A program made the translations under genes and the position numbers. Source: Micromonospora inositola (GTDB lineage Bacteria; Actinomycetota; Actinomycetes; Mycobacteriales; Micromonosporaceae). Taken from it: a stretch of 64,000 bases of DNA. The stretch lies in assembly GCF_900090285.1 (NCBI RefSeq), contig NZ_LT607754.1:4490001-4554000 (forward strand), read 5' to 3'. Below the pieces are notes generated by a model. The model made no database searches. It was not told the DNA's origin and saw nothing but the letters and a program-made list of their open reading frames with translations. Shown one piece after another: positions 54,418-63,066 of the stretch. The stretch's first letter is position 1; each line of letters starts with the position of its first letter.

Positions 54418-56031
54418 ATGTGCGGCATCGCGCTCAGCATCGGTCCGGACGCCGACCCGGTCACCTTCCGGCGGATGCTCGCCGTCCTCGCCCCGCGCGG
54501 CGAGGTCACCGAGACGCGGCAGGAGAACGGCCTGCTGGCCGGCGTGCGCCGGCTGCGGATCGTCGACCGGGACGGGGCGGTGCAGCCCTGGGTCTCGCCC
54601 GACGAGCGGTACCTGCTCTGCTACAACGGCGAGGTCTTCAACCACCGTGAGCTGCGCGGGGAGCTGACGCGGCTCGGGTACGCCTTCCGGGGCGAGAGCG
54701 ACACCGAGGTGGTGCTCGCCGCCTTCCTGCGCTGGGGCGAGGACGCGGTGCGCCGGCTGCGCGGGGAGTTCGCCTTCGCCGTCGTGGAGCGGGCCACCGG
54801 CCGGGCCTACCTGGCCCGCGACCCGGTCGGGGTGAAGTCGCTCTACTGGTCCCGCGGCCCCGCCTGCCTGCACCTGGCCTCAGAGGTCAAGGCGCTGGTC
54901 GGGCACGGCGCGCCGATCAGTGAGGTGCCGCCCGGGCACCACGGCTGGGCCGAGCCGGACGGTCCGGTCCGGCTGCGCCCGCACGTCGACCTGCTCGCGC
55001 TCGGCGCGGGGCTGCCGGTGATCGACGACCCGGACGAGGCCGCCCTGCTCGTCCGGGTCGCGCTCACCGACAGCATCCGGATGCGGGTGGACACCGACCT
55101 GACCGTGGGGGTGGTCCTCTCCGGCGGGCTGGACAGCTCGCTGGCGCTGCTGCACGTCAAGGAGATGCACCCGGACTGCGTGGCGGTCACCGTCGGCGTC
55201 CCGGACAGCCCCGACGTGACGTACGCCCGACGGCTCGCCGCCGACCTGGGCGTGCCGCACGAGGTGGTCGAGCTGCGCCCGCGCGACATCCGGCTGGCCG
55301 ACGTCCGGGAGGCGATCCGGATCTCGGAGCTGACCGAGTACGGCGACATCATCAACGCCGTGGTCTCGGTGCCGATCTTCCGCCGGCTGCGCGAGCTGGG
55401 GGTCAAGGTGGTGCTCACGGGGGACGGGTCGGACGAGCTGTTCGGCGGCTACCCGATGTACCACCAGGTCGGCCCCGAGCGGTCCCGCCGGGTCTTCCTC
55501 CACAAGATCCGCAACCTCTGTCGTACGGAGTTGCAGCGGGTCGACCGGACCAGCATGGACCACGGGGTGGAGGCCCGGCTGCCCTTCCTCGACCTGAGCG
55601 TGGTGGAGCTGGCGATGCGGCTGCCGCTGGAGCTGAAGGTGCGCGACGGGCAGGAGAAGTGGATCGTGCGGCGGGCGTTCGCCGACGTGCTGCCCGACTA
55701 CATTCGGCGGCGGCCGAAGAACCCGATGTCGTACTCGTCCGGGCTGCACGAGCGGGCCCGGCTGTACAAGCCGCTCTTCGCCCGGCTGCACCGATCGTTC
55801 GGCTACGACCTGCTCGAACCCGTCCGCCGGGACTTCGACAGCGTGCTCACCCGCTGCGGCAACGACCTGGACCTGGCGATCGCCGACGGCCTGGCCCGCC
55901 CCGACTACACCCTGCTGGAACACGCGCGGGACCTGGTCGGCGCGGCGAAGTGGAACGCCGCCCCCGTGGTCCGCCGGCTGGTGGGCCCGCGCCGCACCCG
56001 GGGCGGCGACGAAGCGCAGCTGCCCGGCTGA
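54418..56031 (+). CDS. asnB: Asparagine-synthase-type glutamine amidotransferase
   Basis: A cytoplasmic amidotransferase of 537 residues. The N-terminal nucleophile cysteine is residue 2 (MCGIALS), and the glutaminase half has the usual CYNGEVFNHRELR and GESDTEVVL. The synthetase half has the ATP PPi loop VLSGGLDSSL and the TGDGSDELFGGYPMY motif. It moves ammonia from glutamine to an activated carboxylate. Free asparagine synthesis is one possibility. In related bacteria such enzymes (LtsA, AsnB) amidate diaminopimelate in peptidoglycan, which would suit the M15-like neighbour. ATG 54418 follows GAGGAGG-like spacing from the previous gene. Confidence 0.85.
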   Translation: MCGIALSIGPDADPVTFRRMLAVLAPRGEVTETRQENGLLAGVRRLRIVDRDGAVQPWVSPDERYLLCYNGEVFNHRELRGELTRLGYAFRGESDTEVVLAAFLRWGEDAVRRLRGEFAFAVVERATGRAYLARDPVGVKSLYWSRGPACLHLASEVKALVGHGAPISEVPPGHHGWAEPDGPVRLRPHVDLLALGAGLPVIDDPDEAALLVRVALTDSIRMRVDTDLTVGVVLSGGLDSSLALLHVKEMHPDCVAVTVGVPDSPDVTYARRLAADLGVPHEVVELRPRDIRLADVREAIRISELTEYGDIINAVVSVPIFRRLRELGVKVVLTGDGSDELFGGYPMYHQVGPERSRRVFLHKIRNLCRTELQRVDRTSMDHGVEARLPFLDLSVVELAMRLPLELKVRDGQEKWIVRRAFADVLPDYIRRRPKNPMSYSSGLHERARLYKPLFARLHRSFGYDLLEPVRRDFDSVLTRCGNDLDLAIADGLARPDYTLLEHARDLVGAAKWNAAPVVRRLVGPRRTRGGDEAQLPG

Positions 56032-56048
56032 GGCCTGGACCCCGACGC

Positions 56049-56079
56049 TTGACTCTGACACCGTGTCAGGGCCGACCGT
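56049..56079 (+). promoter_or_regulatory. MerR-type promoter with spacer palindrome
   Basis: TTGACT (56049-56054) and a weak -10 at 56074-56079 are 19 bases apart, the long spacer typical of MerR-controlled promoters. The spacer holds a perfect palindrome, CTGACAC-C-GTGTCAG (56055-56069). The MerR-type gene starting at 56089 probably autoregulates from here. Confidence 0.5.
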
Positions 56080-56088
56080 GGGGGGACC

Positions 56089-56914
56089 ATGTTCACCATC
56101 GGAGAATTCGCCGGACTCGGTCGGGTGTCGGTCCGGATGCTGCGGCACTACGACGGCATCGGGCTGCTGCGCCCGGCCGCCGTCGACCCGCGCACCGGCT
56201 ACCGGTTCTACCGGGCCGACCAGCTGCGCCGGGCTCAACCGGGTGATCGCCCTCAAGGAGCTGGGGCTCACCCTCGACCAGGTGCGGGCCATCGTGGACG
56301 ACAAGGTCGACGTCGCCGAGCTGCGCGGCATGCTGCGGCTGTGCCGCGCGCAGTTGGAGGCGCAGGTGGCGGCGGACCGTGCCCGGCTGGCCGGGATCGA
56401 GGCGAGGCTCCGGATGATCGAGAGGGAGGGTCGGATGACCAGCCAGGACGTCGTACTGAAGGAGATCCCGCCGGTCCGGGTCGCGGAGCTGACGGGGACC
56501 GCGCGCAGCTACGAGACGCCGGACATCAGCCCGGTGATCCAGCCGCTCTACCCGGAGCTGTTCCGCCGGCTGGATGCCGCCCACATCAGCCCGACCGGGC
56601 CGGGTCTGGCCTACTACGAGCCCGCCGGGGAGGGCGAGGCGGTCGTCGTGCACGCCGGTGTGGGGGTCGACGTGGACCCGGCGTCCGCGGGGGACGTCGC
56701 GATCGTCGACCTGCCCCGGGTGCCGACCGCCGCGACGATCGTTCACCACGGGTCGATGGACGAGGTGGAGGGCACCATGCAGGTGCTCGCCACCTGGATC
56801 GAGGAGAACGGCTGGCGGGCCACCGGCTTCGCCCGGGAGCTCTACCTCGACTACTCCCAGGAGGAGCCGGAGAAGGGCGTCACGGAGCTGCAGATTCCGG
56901 TGGTCAAGGGCTGA
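56089..56914 (+). pseudogene. MerR regulator with effector domain, broken by a frameshift
   Basis: The N-terminal MerR winged helix (FTIGEFAGLGRVSVRMLRHYDGIGLLRPA, then TGYRFYRADQLRR) is in one frame. The rest continues one base out of frame: LNRVIALKELGLTLDQV, a coiled linker, then a GyrI-like effector domain ending ELQIPVVKG. One extra G in the GGG run at 56231-56233 explains the break, and removing it gives a normal 274-residue regulator. Both halves are well conserved. It could be a recent null mutation, a sequencing error, or a phase-variable G run. The effector is unknown. Confidence 0.8.
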
Positions 56915-57032
56915 CCGTCCGGGCGGAACGGGGGATGGGCTGCCTCGTCGCGGCAGCCCGTCCGTGCCCGGCCGGCGACGCGAGGTCCGATCGCCGCCAG
57001 CATCCCCGTCCGGACCGGGCGAGGGTGGGGTC

Positions 57033-57515
57033 ATGACGACCGCCATCCGCACCACCTTCCTCGTCCGTCCCCTGCCGGCCGGTGTGCTGGCCGCCGTCCG
57101 GAAGACCGGCCGCGACGCGGCGGGGCAGCCGGTGGAGCGGTCCACCGCCGAGGGCGGGGAGCCGCTGCGCTGCTGCCTGCGCGACGCGACCCCGGGCGAG
57201 CCGCTGCTGCTGTTCGGCTACGCGCCGCCGCCGGCGGCCGGGCCGTACCGGGAGGTGGGGCCGATCTTCGCCCACGACGCGGACTGCGCGGGCGCGGATC
57301 CCGCCGGCGGCTACCCGGCGCAGTGGCGGGGGCGTCCCCAGGTGCTGCGGGCGTACGACCGGCGGGGGCGCATCCACGGCGGCCGGCTGCACGATGGTCA
57401 CGACCCGGAGGTGGTCATCGCGGGGCTCCTCGCCGATCCGGCGGTGGTCGCGCTGCACAGCCGCAACGTGGTGTACGGCTGCTACATGTTCACGGTCGAG
57501 CGGGCCCACGACTGA
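57033..57515 (+). CDS. DUF1203 protein
   Basis: A 160-residue cytoplasmic protein matching DUF1203: PLRCCLRDATPGEPLLLFGY in the middle, then GPYREVGPIFAHDADC and VLRAYDRRGRI. The C-terminal part reads VVALHSRNVVYGCYMFTVER. The function of the family is unknown; conserved cysteines and histidines hint at a metal or redox role, which I cannot confirm. ATG 57033 follows GAGGGTGGGG. It stands between the broken MerR gene and a sugar kinase gene with no obvious link to either. Confidence 0.75.
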   Translation: MTTAIRTTFLVRPLPAGVLAAVRKTGRDAAGQPVERSTAEGGEPLRCCLRDATPGEPLLLFGYAPPPAAGPYREVGPIFAHDADCAGADPAGGYPAQWRGRPQVLRAYDRRGRIHGGRLHDGHDPEVVIAGLLADPAVVALHSRNVVYGCYMFTVERAHD

Positions 57516-57566
57516 GCCACCCCGTGGCGGGGGCGTGACCGGCGGCGACCCGGGTATCAGCCCCGC

Positions 57567-58499
57567 ATGGCGGGACTGGACGCGATCGCGGTCGGGCAGG
57601 TGGCGCGGGACCTCGTGCTGCTGGTGGACGAGGTCCCGGACGCCTCCCGGACGGCCCCGGTGCGGTGTCGCCGGGAGCTGCTCGGCGGCAAGGGCGCCAA
57701 CCAGGCCGTCGGCCTCGCCCAGCTCGGCGCGCGGGTCGGCCTGCTCGGCGTGGTGGGGCTGGACGAGGTCGGGGACCGGCTGCTCGGCCGGGCGCGCAGC
57801 GACGGCATCGATGTCGCCCCGGTGGTCCGCCGGGAGGGCACGCCGAGCGCGCTCATCGTCGACGTGGTGGACGCCCACGGCCGCTGGCGCTACCTGGAGG
57901 ACATCCCCGACCAGACCCTGCTGACCGAGGCGGACGTGGCCGGCGCGGAGGACGTCGTACGGGCGGCCCGGGCGGTGCTCGTACAACTGCAGCAGCCGCT
58001 GCCGGCGGTGCTCGCGGCGGCCCGGTGTGCCCGGGCGGCCGACCGGCTGGTGCTGCTCGACGGCGCGCCGGACGACCCGGACGGCGCGGCGGAGCTGCTC
58101 GCCCTCGCCGACGTGTTCCGCGCCGACGCGCGGGAGGCCGGGCTGCTCGTCGGCGACCCGCCGAAGGACGCCGACGCCGGCCTCCGGGCCGGCCGGGAGC
58201 TGCTCGGGCGCGGGCCGTCGCTGGTCGCCGTCGAGGTGGCGGGGGAGGGGAACGCCTTCGTCTGGCCGGACGGGGCACTGTTCGTGCCGCTCAGCGAGAC
58301 GCCCACGGTGGACAGCACCGGCGCCGGCGACGCCTTCGTCGCCGCGCTCACCGTCGGCCTGCTCCGCGGCGACCCGCACGAGCGCACCGCCCGGTACGCG
58401 GTCGCGGCGGCCGCCGCCACGGTGGGCCACCCCGGCGGCCGGCCGGCCCTCACTCCGGCGGCGATCGAGGAGCAACTGGCCCGCATCCCAGCGTCCTGA
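57567..58499 (+). CDS. PfkB/ribokinase-like sugar kinase
   Basis: A cytoplasmic kinase of 310 residues. It starts AIAVGQVARDLVLLVDEVP, has the substrate motif GGKGANQAVGLAQLGARV at about residues 40-57, and the catalytic DSTGAGDAFVAALTVGL at about residues 250-266. This is the ribokinase pattern, so ribose or a nucleoside is likely; no transporter or hydrolase lies beside it to confirm this. The frame stays coding-like past the stop for 28 codons (see findings). A hairpin ends the region. Confidence 0.8.
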   Translation: MAGLDAIAVGQVARDLVLLVDEVPDASRTAPVRCRRELLGGKGANQAVGLAQLGARVGLLGVVGLDEVGDRLLGRARSDGIDVAPVVRREGTPSALIVDVVDAHGRWRYLEDIPDQTLLTEADVAGAEDVVRAARAVLVQLQQPLPAVLAAARCARAADRLVLLDGAPDDPDGAAELLALADVFRADAREAGLLVGDPPKDADAGLRAGRELLGRGPSLVAVEVAGEGNAFVWPDGALFVPLSETPTVDSTGAGDAFVAALTVGLLRGDPHERTARYAVAAAAATVGHPGGRPALTPAAIEEQLARIPAS

Positions 58500-58590
58500 C
58501 GGCCGGCCCGCCGGGACGGCGAGGTGCGGCTGGTCACCGCGACCGGTGGCGGCGAGCGGCGCTACGAGTTGCCGAGGAGCTGACCGGAGT

Positions 58591-58625
58591 CGGGCCCGGC
58601 CCCCCGCGTGCGGGGACCGGGCCCG
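58591..58625. terminator. Bidirectional hairpin terminator
   Basis: CGGGCCCGG (58591-58599) pairs with CCGGGCCCG (58617-58625), with CCCCGC/GCGGGG inside, between the kinase gene and the convergent LVIVD gene. Confidence 0.75.
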
Positions 58626-58640
58626 AGTGTGGCTGAGACG

Positions 58641-60089
58641 TCAGTCCCGGTAGTCGGGCTGGGTCTGCACGTTGAGCCGGGTGAAGTGCTTCGTCTTGGC
58701 TCCCGGGATGGAATCCTGGTCGATCTCCAGCACGTCCAGACCCTTCTGGATGTCGCTGGAGTAGATGTTCCCGTTGTAGTAGTACGACGACCAGGCACCA
58801 CCGAGGACCAGATGGGTGTCGGAGATCGGCCCCCGCTCCCAGTAGCCGATCTCCCGCGGCGCCGCCGAGTCGGTGAAGTCCCAGACGGAGATCCCGCCCT
58901 GGTACCAGGCCTGGACCATGATGTCCCGCCCGGGCACCGGGATCAGCGAGCCGTTGTGGGCCACGCAGTTCTCGGTGCTGGAGTTGGCCCGGGGGATCTT
59001 GAAGTAGCTGCGGAAGTCCATTGTCCGGGCGTCACCGCTGCCGGTGATGTCGTAGATGGCGTCCGCGCCCCGGTTCGGCCCGACGGTCGTGTTGCAGGTC
59101 GCCGCGCCGCCCCCGCCCAGCTCGTCCGTGAAGATGACCTTGGTGCCGGTGTTGTTGAACGTGGCCGAGTGCCAGAAGGCGAAGTTGGTCGTGTCCCGGA
59201 CCTGGTTGATCACCCGGGGCGCCTCCCGGTCGGAGATGTCCATCAGGATGCCGTCGCCCATGCAGGCGCCGGCGGCCAGGTCCTTCCCCGGGTACGCGGT
59301 GATGTCGTGGCAGCCGGTGGTCGCCGAGCCGCCCGGGCGGCCCGGGTAGCCGCCGTCCGGGAAGAGGTCCGGCGTGGCGACGACCGCCGCGTCGGTGGGC
59401 TGTTCCAGCGGAACCTTCACAATGGAGATCGAGTCGTGCGGCGGCTGGCAGTCGGGGAACGCCGCTGCCGGGCTGTACGAGGAGACGTACAGGTAGACGG
59501 ACGTGCCGTCCTTCCCGGGCACCAGGGTGTGCGTGTGCGAGCCGCAGTCGGTCTCGACCGACTTGATGTAGCGCGGGTTCGTCTTGTCGCTGATGTCGAA
59601 GACCTTGATGCCCTCCCAGGACTCCTTGACCGCCGCGGACTGCGAGACGCTGTTGCAGGAGTCGTCGCTGCGTGAGGAGTCGGTGGAGAGGAAGAGCAGG
59701 TCACCGTAGACCGAGACGTCGTTCTGGGACCCCGGGCAGAGTACCTGCGACATGATCTTCGGCTTCGACGCGTTCGCGATGTTGTAGATGACGAACCCGT
59801 TGTAGTTGCCGACGTAGGCGAACGGCCCCTGGAAGGCCATGTCGGTGCCGAAGGCACTCTCGGTGTCGAACGGCGCCTGCTTCGGCAGGTTGGCGATCTG
59901 TCGGATGTTGGGGCTGCTGGAGATCTCGTCGACGGCGAGCCCGGCGGCGTCCACCGTGGCGGGTTCGGCGCTGAGTCGGGGTGTCGCCTGAGCGCCGGTG
60001 GCCGTGGCGAGGCTGGCAACGAGCAGGCCGGTGGCGGCCAGGCTCATGATCCGGAGTTGACGGGACCGAGACGGACGGAATCTGATCAT
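58641..60089 (-). CDS. Secreted LVIVD-repeat propeller protein
   Basis: An exported protein of 482 residues. The signal peptide spans about residues 1-33 (LRIMSLAATGLLVASLATATGAQA). The rest is built of LVIVD-type beta-propeller repeats: GPFAYVGNYNGFVIYNI, then GIKVFDISDKTNPRYI, ILMDISDREAPRVI, GISVWDFTDSAAPREI and GLDVLEIDQDS. Cysteine pairs fit extracellular disulphides. Function unknown; such proteins are common on actinobacterial surfaces. ATG 60089 has AAGGG upstream; the upstream start at 60128 adds a leader without ribosome site. It diverges from a DUF305 gene across a perfect CRP-type site. Confidence 0.8.
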   Translation of the reverse strand: MIRFRPSRSRQLRIMSLAATGLLVASLATATGAQATPRLSAEPATVDAAGLAVDEISSSPNIRQIANLPKQAPFDTESAFGTDMAFQGPFAYVGNYNGFVIYNIANASKPKIMSQVLCPGSQNDVSVYGDLLFLSTDSSRSDDSCNSVSQSAAVKESWEGIKVFDISDKTNPRYIKSVETDCGSHTHTLVPGKDGTSVYLYVSSYSPAAAFPDCQPPHDSISIVKVPLEQPTDAAVVATPDLFPDGGYPGRPGGSATTGCHDITAYPGKDLAAGACMGDGILMDISDREAPRVINQVRDTTNFAFWHSATFNNTGTKVIFTDELGGGGAATCNTTVGPNRGADAIYDITGSGDARTMDFRSYFKIPRANSSTENCVAHNGSLIPVPGRDIMVQAWYQGGISVWDFTDSAAPREIGYWERGPISDTHLVLGGAWSSYYYNGNIYSSDIQKGLDVLEIDQDSIPGAKTKHFTRLNVQTQPDYRD

Positions 60090-60153
60090 CGGCGAGGCCC
60101 TTCGAAAGGGGATGACGATTGCCCACACCTTACCGGCGGACGATCGACATCAA

Positions 60154-60169
60154 TGTGATCTGGGTCACA
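60154..60169. promoter_or_regulatory. CRP-family binding site in the LVIVD/DUF305 divergent promoter
   Basis: TGTGATCTGGGTCACA matches TGTGA-N6-TCACA exactly, the consensus of cAMP receptor protein and actinobacterial homologues. It lies in the 138-base divergent gap. For the rightward gene, TAGGAT (60192-60197) is a good -10 box, with the site near its -35 region. One protein could therefore control both genes. Confidence 0.65.
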
Positions 60170-60227
60170 CTCGACGTCCTTTGTCTATGGATAGGATCGC
60201 TGTCACCTCGACCGGGAGGGGTCGCGC

Positions 60228-60908
60228 ATGACCGACCGACGTGGACGGACGCTGATCGCCGTCACACTCGTGGCTCTGGTGGTGGTCGTCCTCGGCGTGA
60301 CCCTCCGGTCGCGCGCCGACGGCCCGTCGGGGGTTGCCGCATCGGCGTCGAGCGCGTCGCCCACTGCGGACGTACCCCCGGTCATCGTGCCCGGGCGGCC
60401 GGGAGAGTCGGCGGCGGTCCGCCCGGCGCAGGAGGTTCGGGACGCGTCGCCGCCCCGGTACAACAGCCTCGACGTCTGGTTCGTCCGGATGATGATCCCG
60501 CACCACCAGCAGGCGCTGGAGATGGCCGCGCTCGCCGAGGGCCGAGCCACCGACCCTCGGGTCCGCGCGGTCGCCGACCGCATCCGGGCCGCTCAAGGGC
60601 CGGAGATCGGCATGATGCGGGGCTGGCTCGACGCGCGTGGTCTGCCGGCGGAGGTCCCCGGCCACGACCACGGCACGATGCGGGGCATGCAGTCGCCGGA
60701 GGCCATGCGGCGGCTCGCCGCCGCCCGCGGCGCGGACTTCGACCGGCTCTTCGTCCGGATGATGACCGAGCACCACCAGGGCGCCGTCACGATGGCGACC
60801 GACCTGCTCAAGGTGGGCGCCGACCTGACCATGAACGAGTTCGCCAACTCCGTCGCCACCGAACAGGGCGTCGAGATCGCCCGCATGCGCGAACTGCTCG
60901 CCCCCTGA
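60228..60908 (+). CDS. DUF305 protein, membrane-anchored
   Basis: A 226-residue protein with an N-terminal hydrophobic segment (about residues 8-27, LIAVTLVALVVVVLGV) that anchors it outside the membrane, then a Ser/Ala/Pro stretch. The DUF305 four-helix domain follows: two similar halves, with VRMMIPHHQQALEMA at about residue 85 and VRMMTEHHQGAVTMA at about residue 180. These HHQ motifs with nearby methionines and HDHGTM suggest copper or other metal binding, as proposed for the family. The start, 60228, is at ATG. It is often found beside LVIVD proteins, as here. Confidence 0.8.
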   Translation: MTDRRGRTLIAVTLVALVVVVLGVTLRSRADGPSGVAASASSASPTADVPPVIVPGRPGESAAVRPAQEVRDASPPRYNSLDVWFVRMMIPHHQQALEMAALAEGRATDPRVRAVADRIRAAQGPEIGMMRGWLDARGLPAEVPGHDHGTMRGMQSPEAMRRLAAARGADFDRLFVRMMTEHHQGAVTMATDLLKVGADLTMNEFANSVATEQGVEIARMRELLAP

Positions 60909-60953
60909 CCGTTCGGGTCGCCCGCACCGATCCCACAGCGGACGGAGGTGTTG

Positions 60954-62252
60954 GTGGTGGCGCAGACCGACGCTCAGCGGGACGCTCACAGCAATGGCCG
61001 GTTCGTGGTCGCGTGGCGTGCCGCGGCGCCGTACCGGCCGCTGATGGTGCTGATGCTGGTCAGCTCGACGGCGTCGTTCGCGGCACTCGGTGTGCTGTCG
61101 CTGTTCGCCCGGGACGAGTTGGGCGCCTCGGACACCATGGTGACGGTCAACTTCGTCGTCGTCGCACTGGCCAGCATGGCGGTGCTGCTCGCAACGGGCC
61201 ACGTCTCCGACCGGGGCGGCGTTCGGCGCATGATCATTGCGGCGAGTCTCGCGTGGCTGGGCATCGGCTACGCGATCCTGGCGGGCGTGCGGTCCTACCC
61301 GGCGATGCTCGCCGTCGGGGTCGTCTTCTTCTGCGCGGTTGGCGTCCCCAACGCGCAGCTGATGGCCTACGCGCGCGACCTCGTCGAAAGCCGGCACGCC
61401 ACCTCCACCGCGGTAATTGCCATGATGCGCATCGTGCTGTCCATCGGTTCGTTCACCGGGTTCGGCATCGGCGGTCTCGGTCTGGCCTATCTCGGGGCAC
61501 GTCCGCTCTTCCGGGTCGTGGCCGTCGTCTGCCTCGGCTGCCTGGCGCTGTCGTGGTACCTGCTGCGAGGGGCCGACACCGTCGCCGCCGCAACACCGCG
61601 TCCGGTCACGGATGTGAACACCGAGGACAGGCGCGGTGTCCGGGAGAGGACGGCCGGTGGCCAGCGGCTACTGCTGATTCTCGTGCTCGTCATGGTGCTG
61701 TTCTCCAGTGGACGCGTCATGCTGCTGTCCCAGTTGCCGATCCTGATGCACATATCCCTGCACGCGCCGCTGCAGCTGACCGGGTTCGCGCTGGCGCTGC
61801 CGCCGCTGTGCGAGCTGGTACTCATGCCGGCCATGGCGTTCGTGGCCCTGCGCTGGGGACGCGGCAAGGTGTTCCTGGTAGGCGGCGCCGCGAGCGTGGT
61901 CTACTACGGCGGCCTCGTCGTTGTCACCACACCTGGGCAGCTGATGCTGCTGCAGGTCGTCTATGCGATGTTCGGCGCCGCCACCGTCATGGTCGGCATC
62001 GACCTCGCTCAGCGGTTGATGGCGGGACGTGCCGGCGCGGCGACGTCGATATACCTCAGTCACGAGAACGTGGCGACCGTCAACGGAAGTCTCGTGGCGA
62101 CAGCGTCCGTTGCCACCTTGGGACACCAGGTCGGCTTCCTCGTCCCGGGAATGCTGTGTCTGGTGGCCTTCGCCCTTGCCGCGTGGGCGTTCGCCCAGCA
62201 TCCAGAGACATTCGACCTGCGCCGCAGGCCACAGCTCGGGCAGCGGCCCTGA
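60954..62252 (+). CDS. MFS transporter
   Basis: A 12-helix major facilitator of about 432 residues. The loop motif between helices 2 and 3 is ATGHVSDRGGVRRMII. The first half ends around YLLRGADT and a polar loop precedes the second half, which starts LLLILVLVMVLFSSGRVM. Its opening (PLMVLMLVSSTASFAALGVLSLF) resembles sugar-efflux (SET) types. GTG 60954 or GTG 60957 are equally possible, five or eight bases after GGAGG; 60948 is too close. Codon use here is slightly less GC-rich than in the neighbours, which may reflect acquisition. Confidence 0.75.
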   Translation: MVAQTDAQRDAHSNGRFVVAWRAAAPYRPLMVLMLVSSTASFAALGVLSLFARDELGASDTMVTVNFVVVALASMAVLLATGHVSDRGGVRRMIIAASLAWLGIGYAILAGVRSYPAMLAVGVVFFCAVGVPNAQLMAYARDLVESRHATSTAVIAMMRIVLSIGSFTGFGIGGLGLAYLGARPLFRVVAVVCLGCLALSWYLLRGADTVAAATPRPVTDVNTEDRRGVRERTAGGQRLLLILVLVMVLFSSGRVMLLSQLPILMHISLHAPLQLTGFALALPPLCELVLMPAMAFVALRWGRGKVFLVGGAASVVYYGGLVVVTTPGQLMLLQVVYAMFGAATVMVGIDLAQRLMAGRAGAATSIYLSHENVATVNGSLVATASVATLGHQVGFLVPGMLCLVAFALAAWAFAQHPETFDLRRRPQLGQRP

Positions 62253-62342
62253 CCGGCGAAGATCGCCGCGGCTGCACCTGCCGGGCGGACGAATACCCCG
62301 CGCTCGCGGCAAGGGTAGCGCTCGACGTGCGGCCGACCACGG

Positions 62343-62891
62343 TCAACGTCCGAGGTCGACCTCGATCTCCAGCTCGACGTCGTCACGGACCTTGAGCGCG
62401 CCGAGAAAGGCCGAGTACGGCTTGATTCCGTATGCCGACTGGGTCACCACCGTGGTGGCGCGGTACCGGTCGGGCGTCACCTCGCGCACCTCGACGTCGA
62501 TGGGGGCGGCGGCCCCGTGCAGAGTGAGCGTTCCGCTGATCGTGGCGTGGTCGTCGGCGGCGACGACGCGGCTGGACTTGAAGGTGGCCGTCGGGTGGCG
62601 ATCGACGTCCAGCGTGCGCCGGGCGTTGTTCTCGATCTCGCCCCGGTCCTTGTCGGTCAGCGGTCGCGCACCGCCGGTGCCCTCCCGCACGGCCAAGGAT
62701 CCCAACTCGACGCGGGCGGTCGCGGTGGCATCCGCCGGCCCGGTCCCGGGAACGTCCAGCTCCACCGACCAGTCGGTCACCTCGATGGTCAGGTCGTGCC
62801 CGACGGTCGAGCCGACACCCTTGCGGCCGGTGCGCAGCAGCATGCGCCCGTTGTCCGGGCCGAACCGCAACCTGCCGGTGCTGATCGCCAC
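62343..62891 (-). CDS. YceI-like lipid-binding protein
   Basis: A cytoplasmic 182-residue protein with the YceI beta-barrel pattern: MLLRTGRKGVGSTVGHDLTIEVTDWSVELDV, then SLAVREG, IENNARRTLDVDRHPTATFKS, ISGTLTLHG and AYGIKPYSAFLGALKVRD at the end. YceI proteins bind long isoprenoids or other lipids. The usual signal peptide is absent, so this may be an intracellular variant. GTG 62891 is chosen since it starts right at the domain; an upstream ATG at 62960 adds residues not seen in the family. Its 3' end faces the MFS gene. Confidence 0.75.
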   Translation of the reverse strand: MAISTGRLRFGPDNGRMLLRTGRKGVGSTVGHDLTIEVTDWSVELDVPGTGPADATATARVELGSLAVREGTGGARPLTDKDRGEIENNARRTLDVDRHPTATFKSSRVVAADDHATISGTLTLHGAAAPIDVEVREVTPDRYRATTVVTQSAYGIKPYSAFLGALKVRDDVELEIEVDLGR

Positions 62892-63066
62892 CCGCCAAGC
62901 GTACGCCCGTCCCGTTGGCGTTCCAGCGGTGTCTGCGACGTCGACCCCGGATCGGTCCACGATCTGCGCGTCGCCCCCTGATCAAGACTGTCCGGCCGGC
63001 TGTCGTCTTCGCTACGGTGGCCTGCGCCAGGTCTTCACCGTCGGGAGAACTCGGAGGATCTTGCAG

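Noticed and set aside
58500..58640. A separate small gene after the ribokinase-like gene
   Set aside because: No start codon with ribosome site precedes the coding-like stretch, so it is reported only as an extension of the kinase frame.
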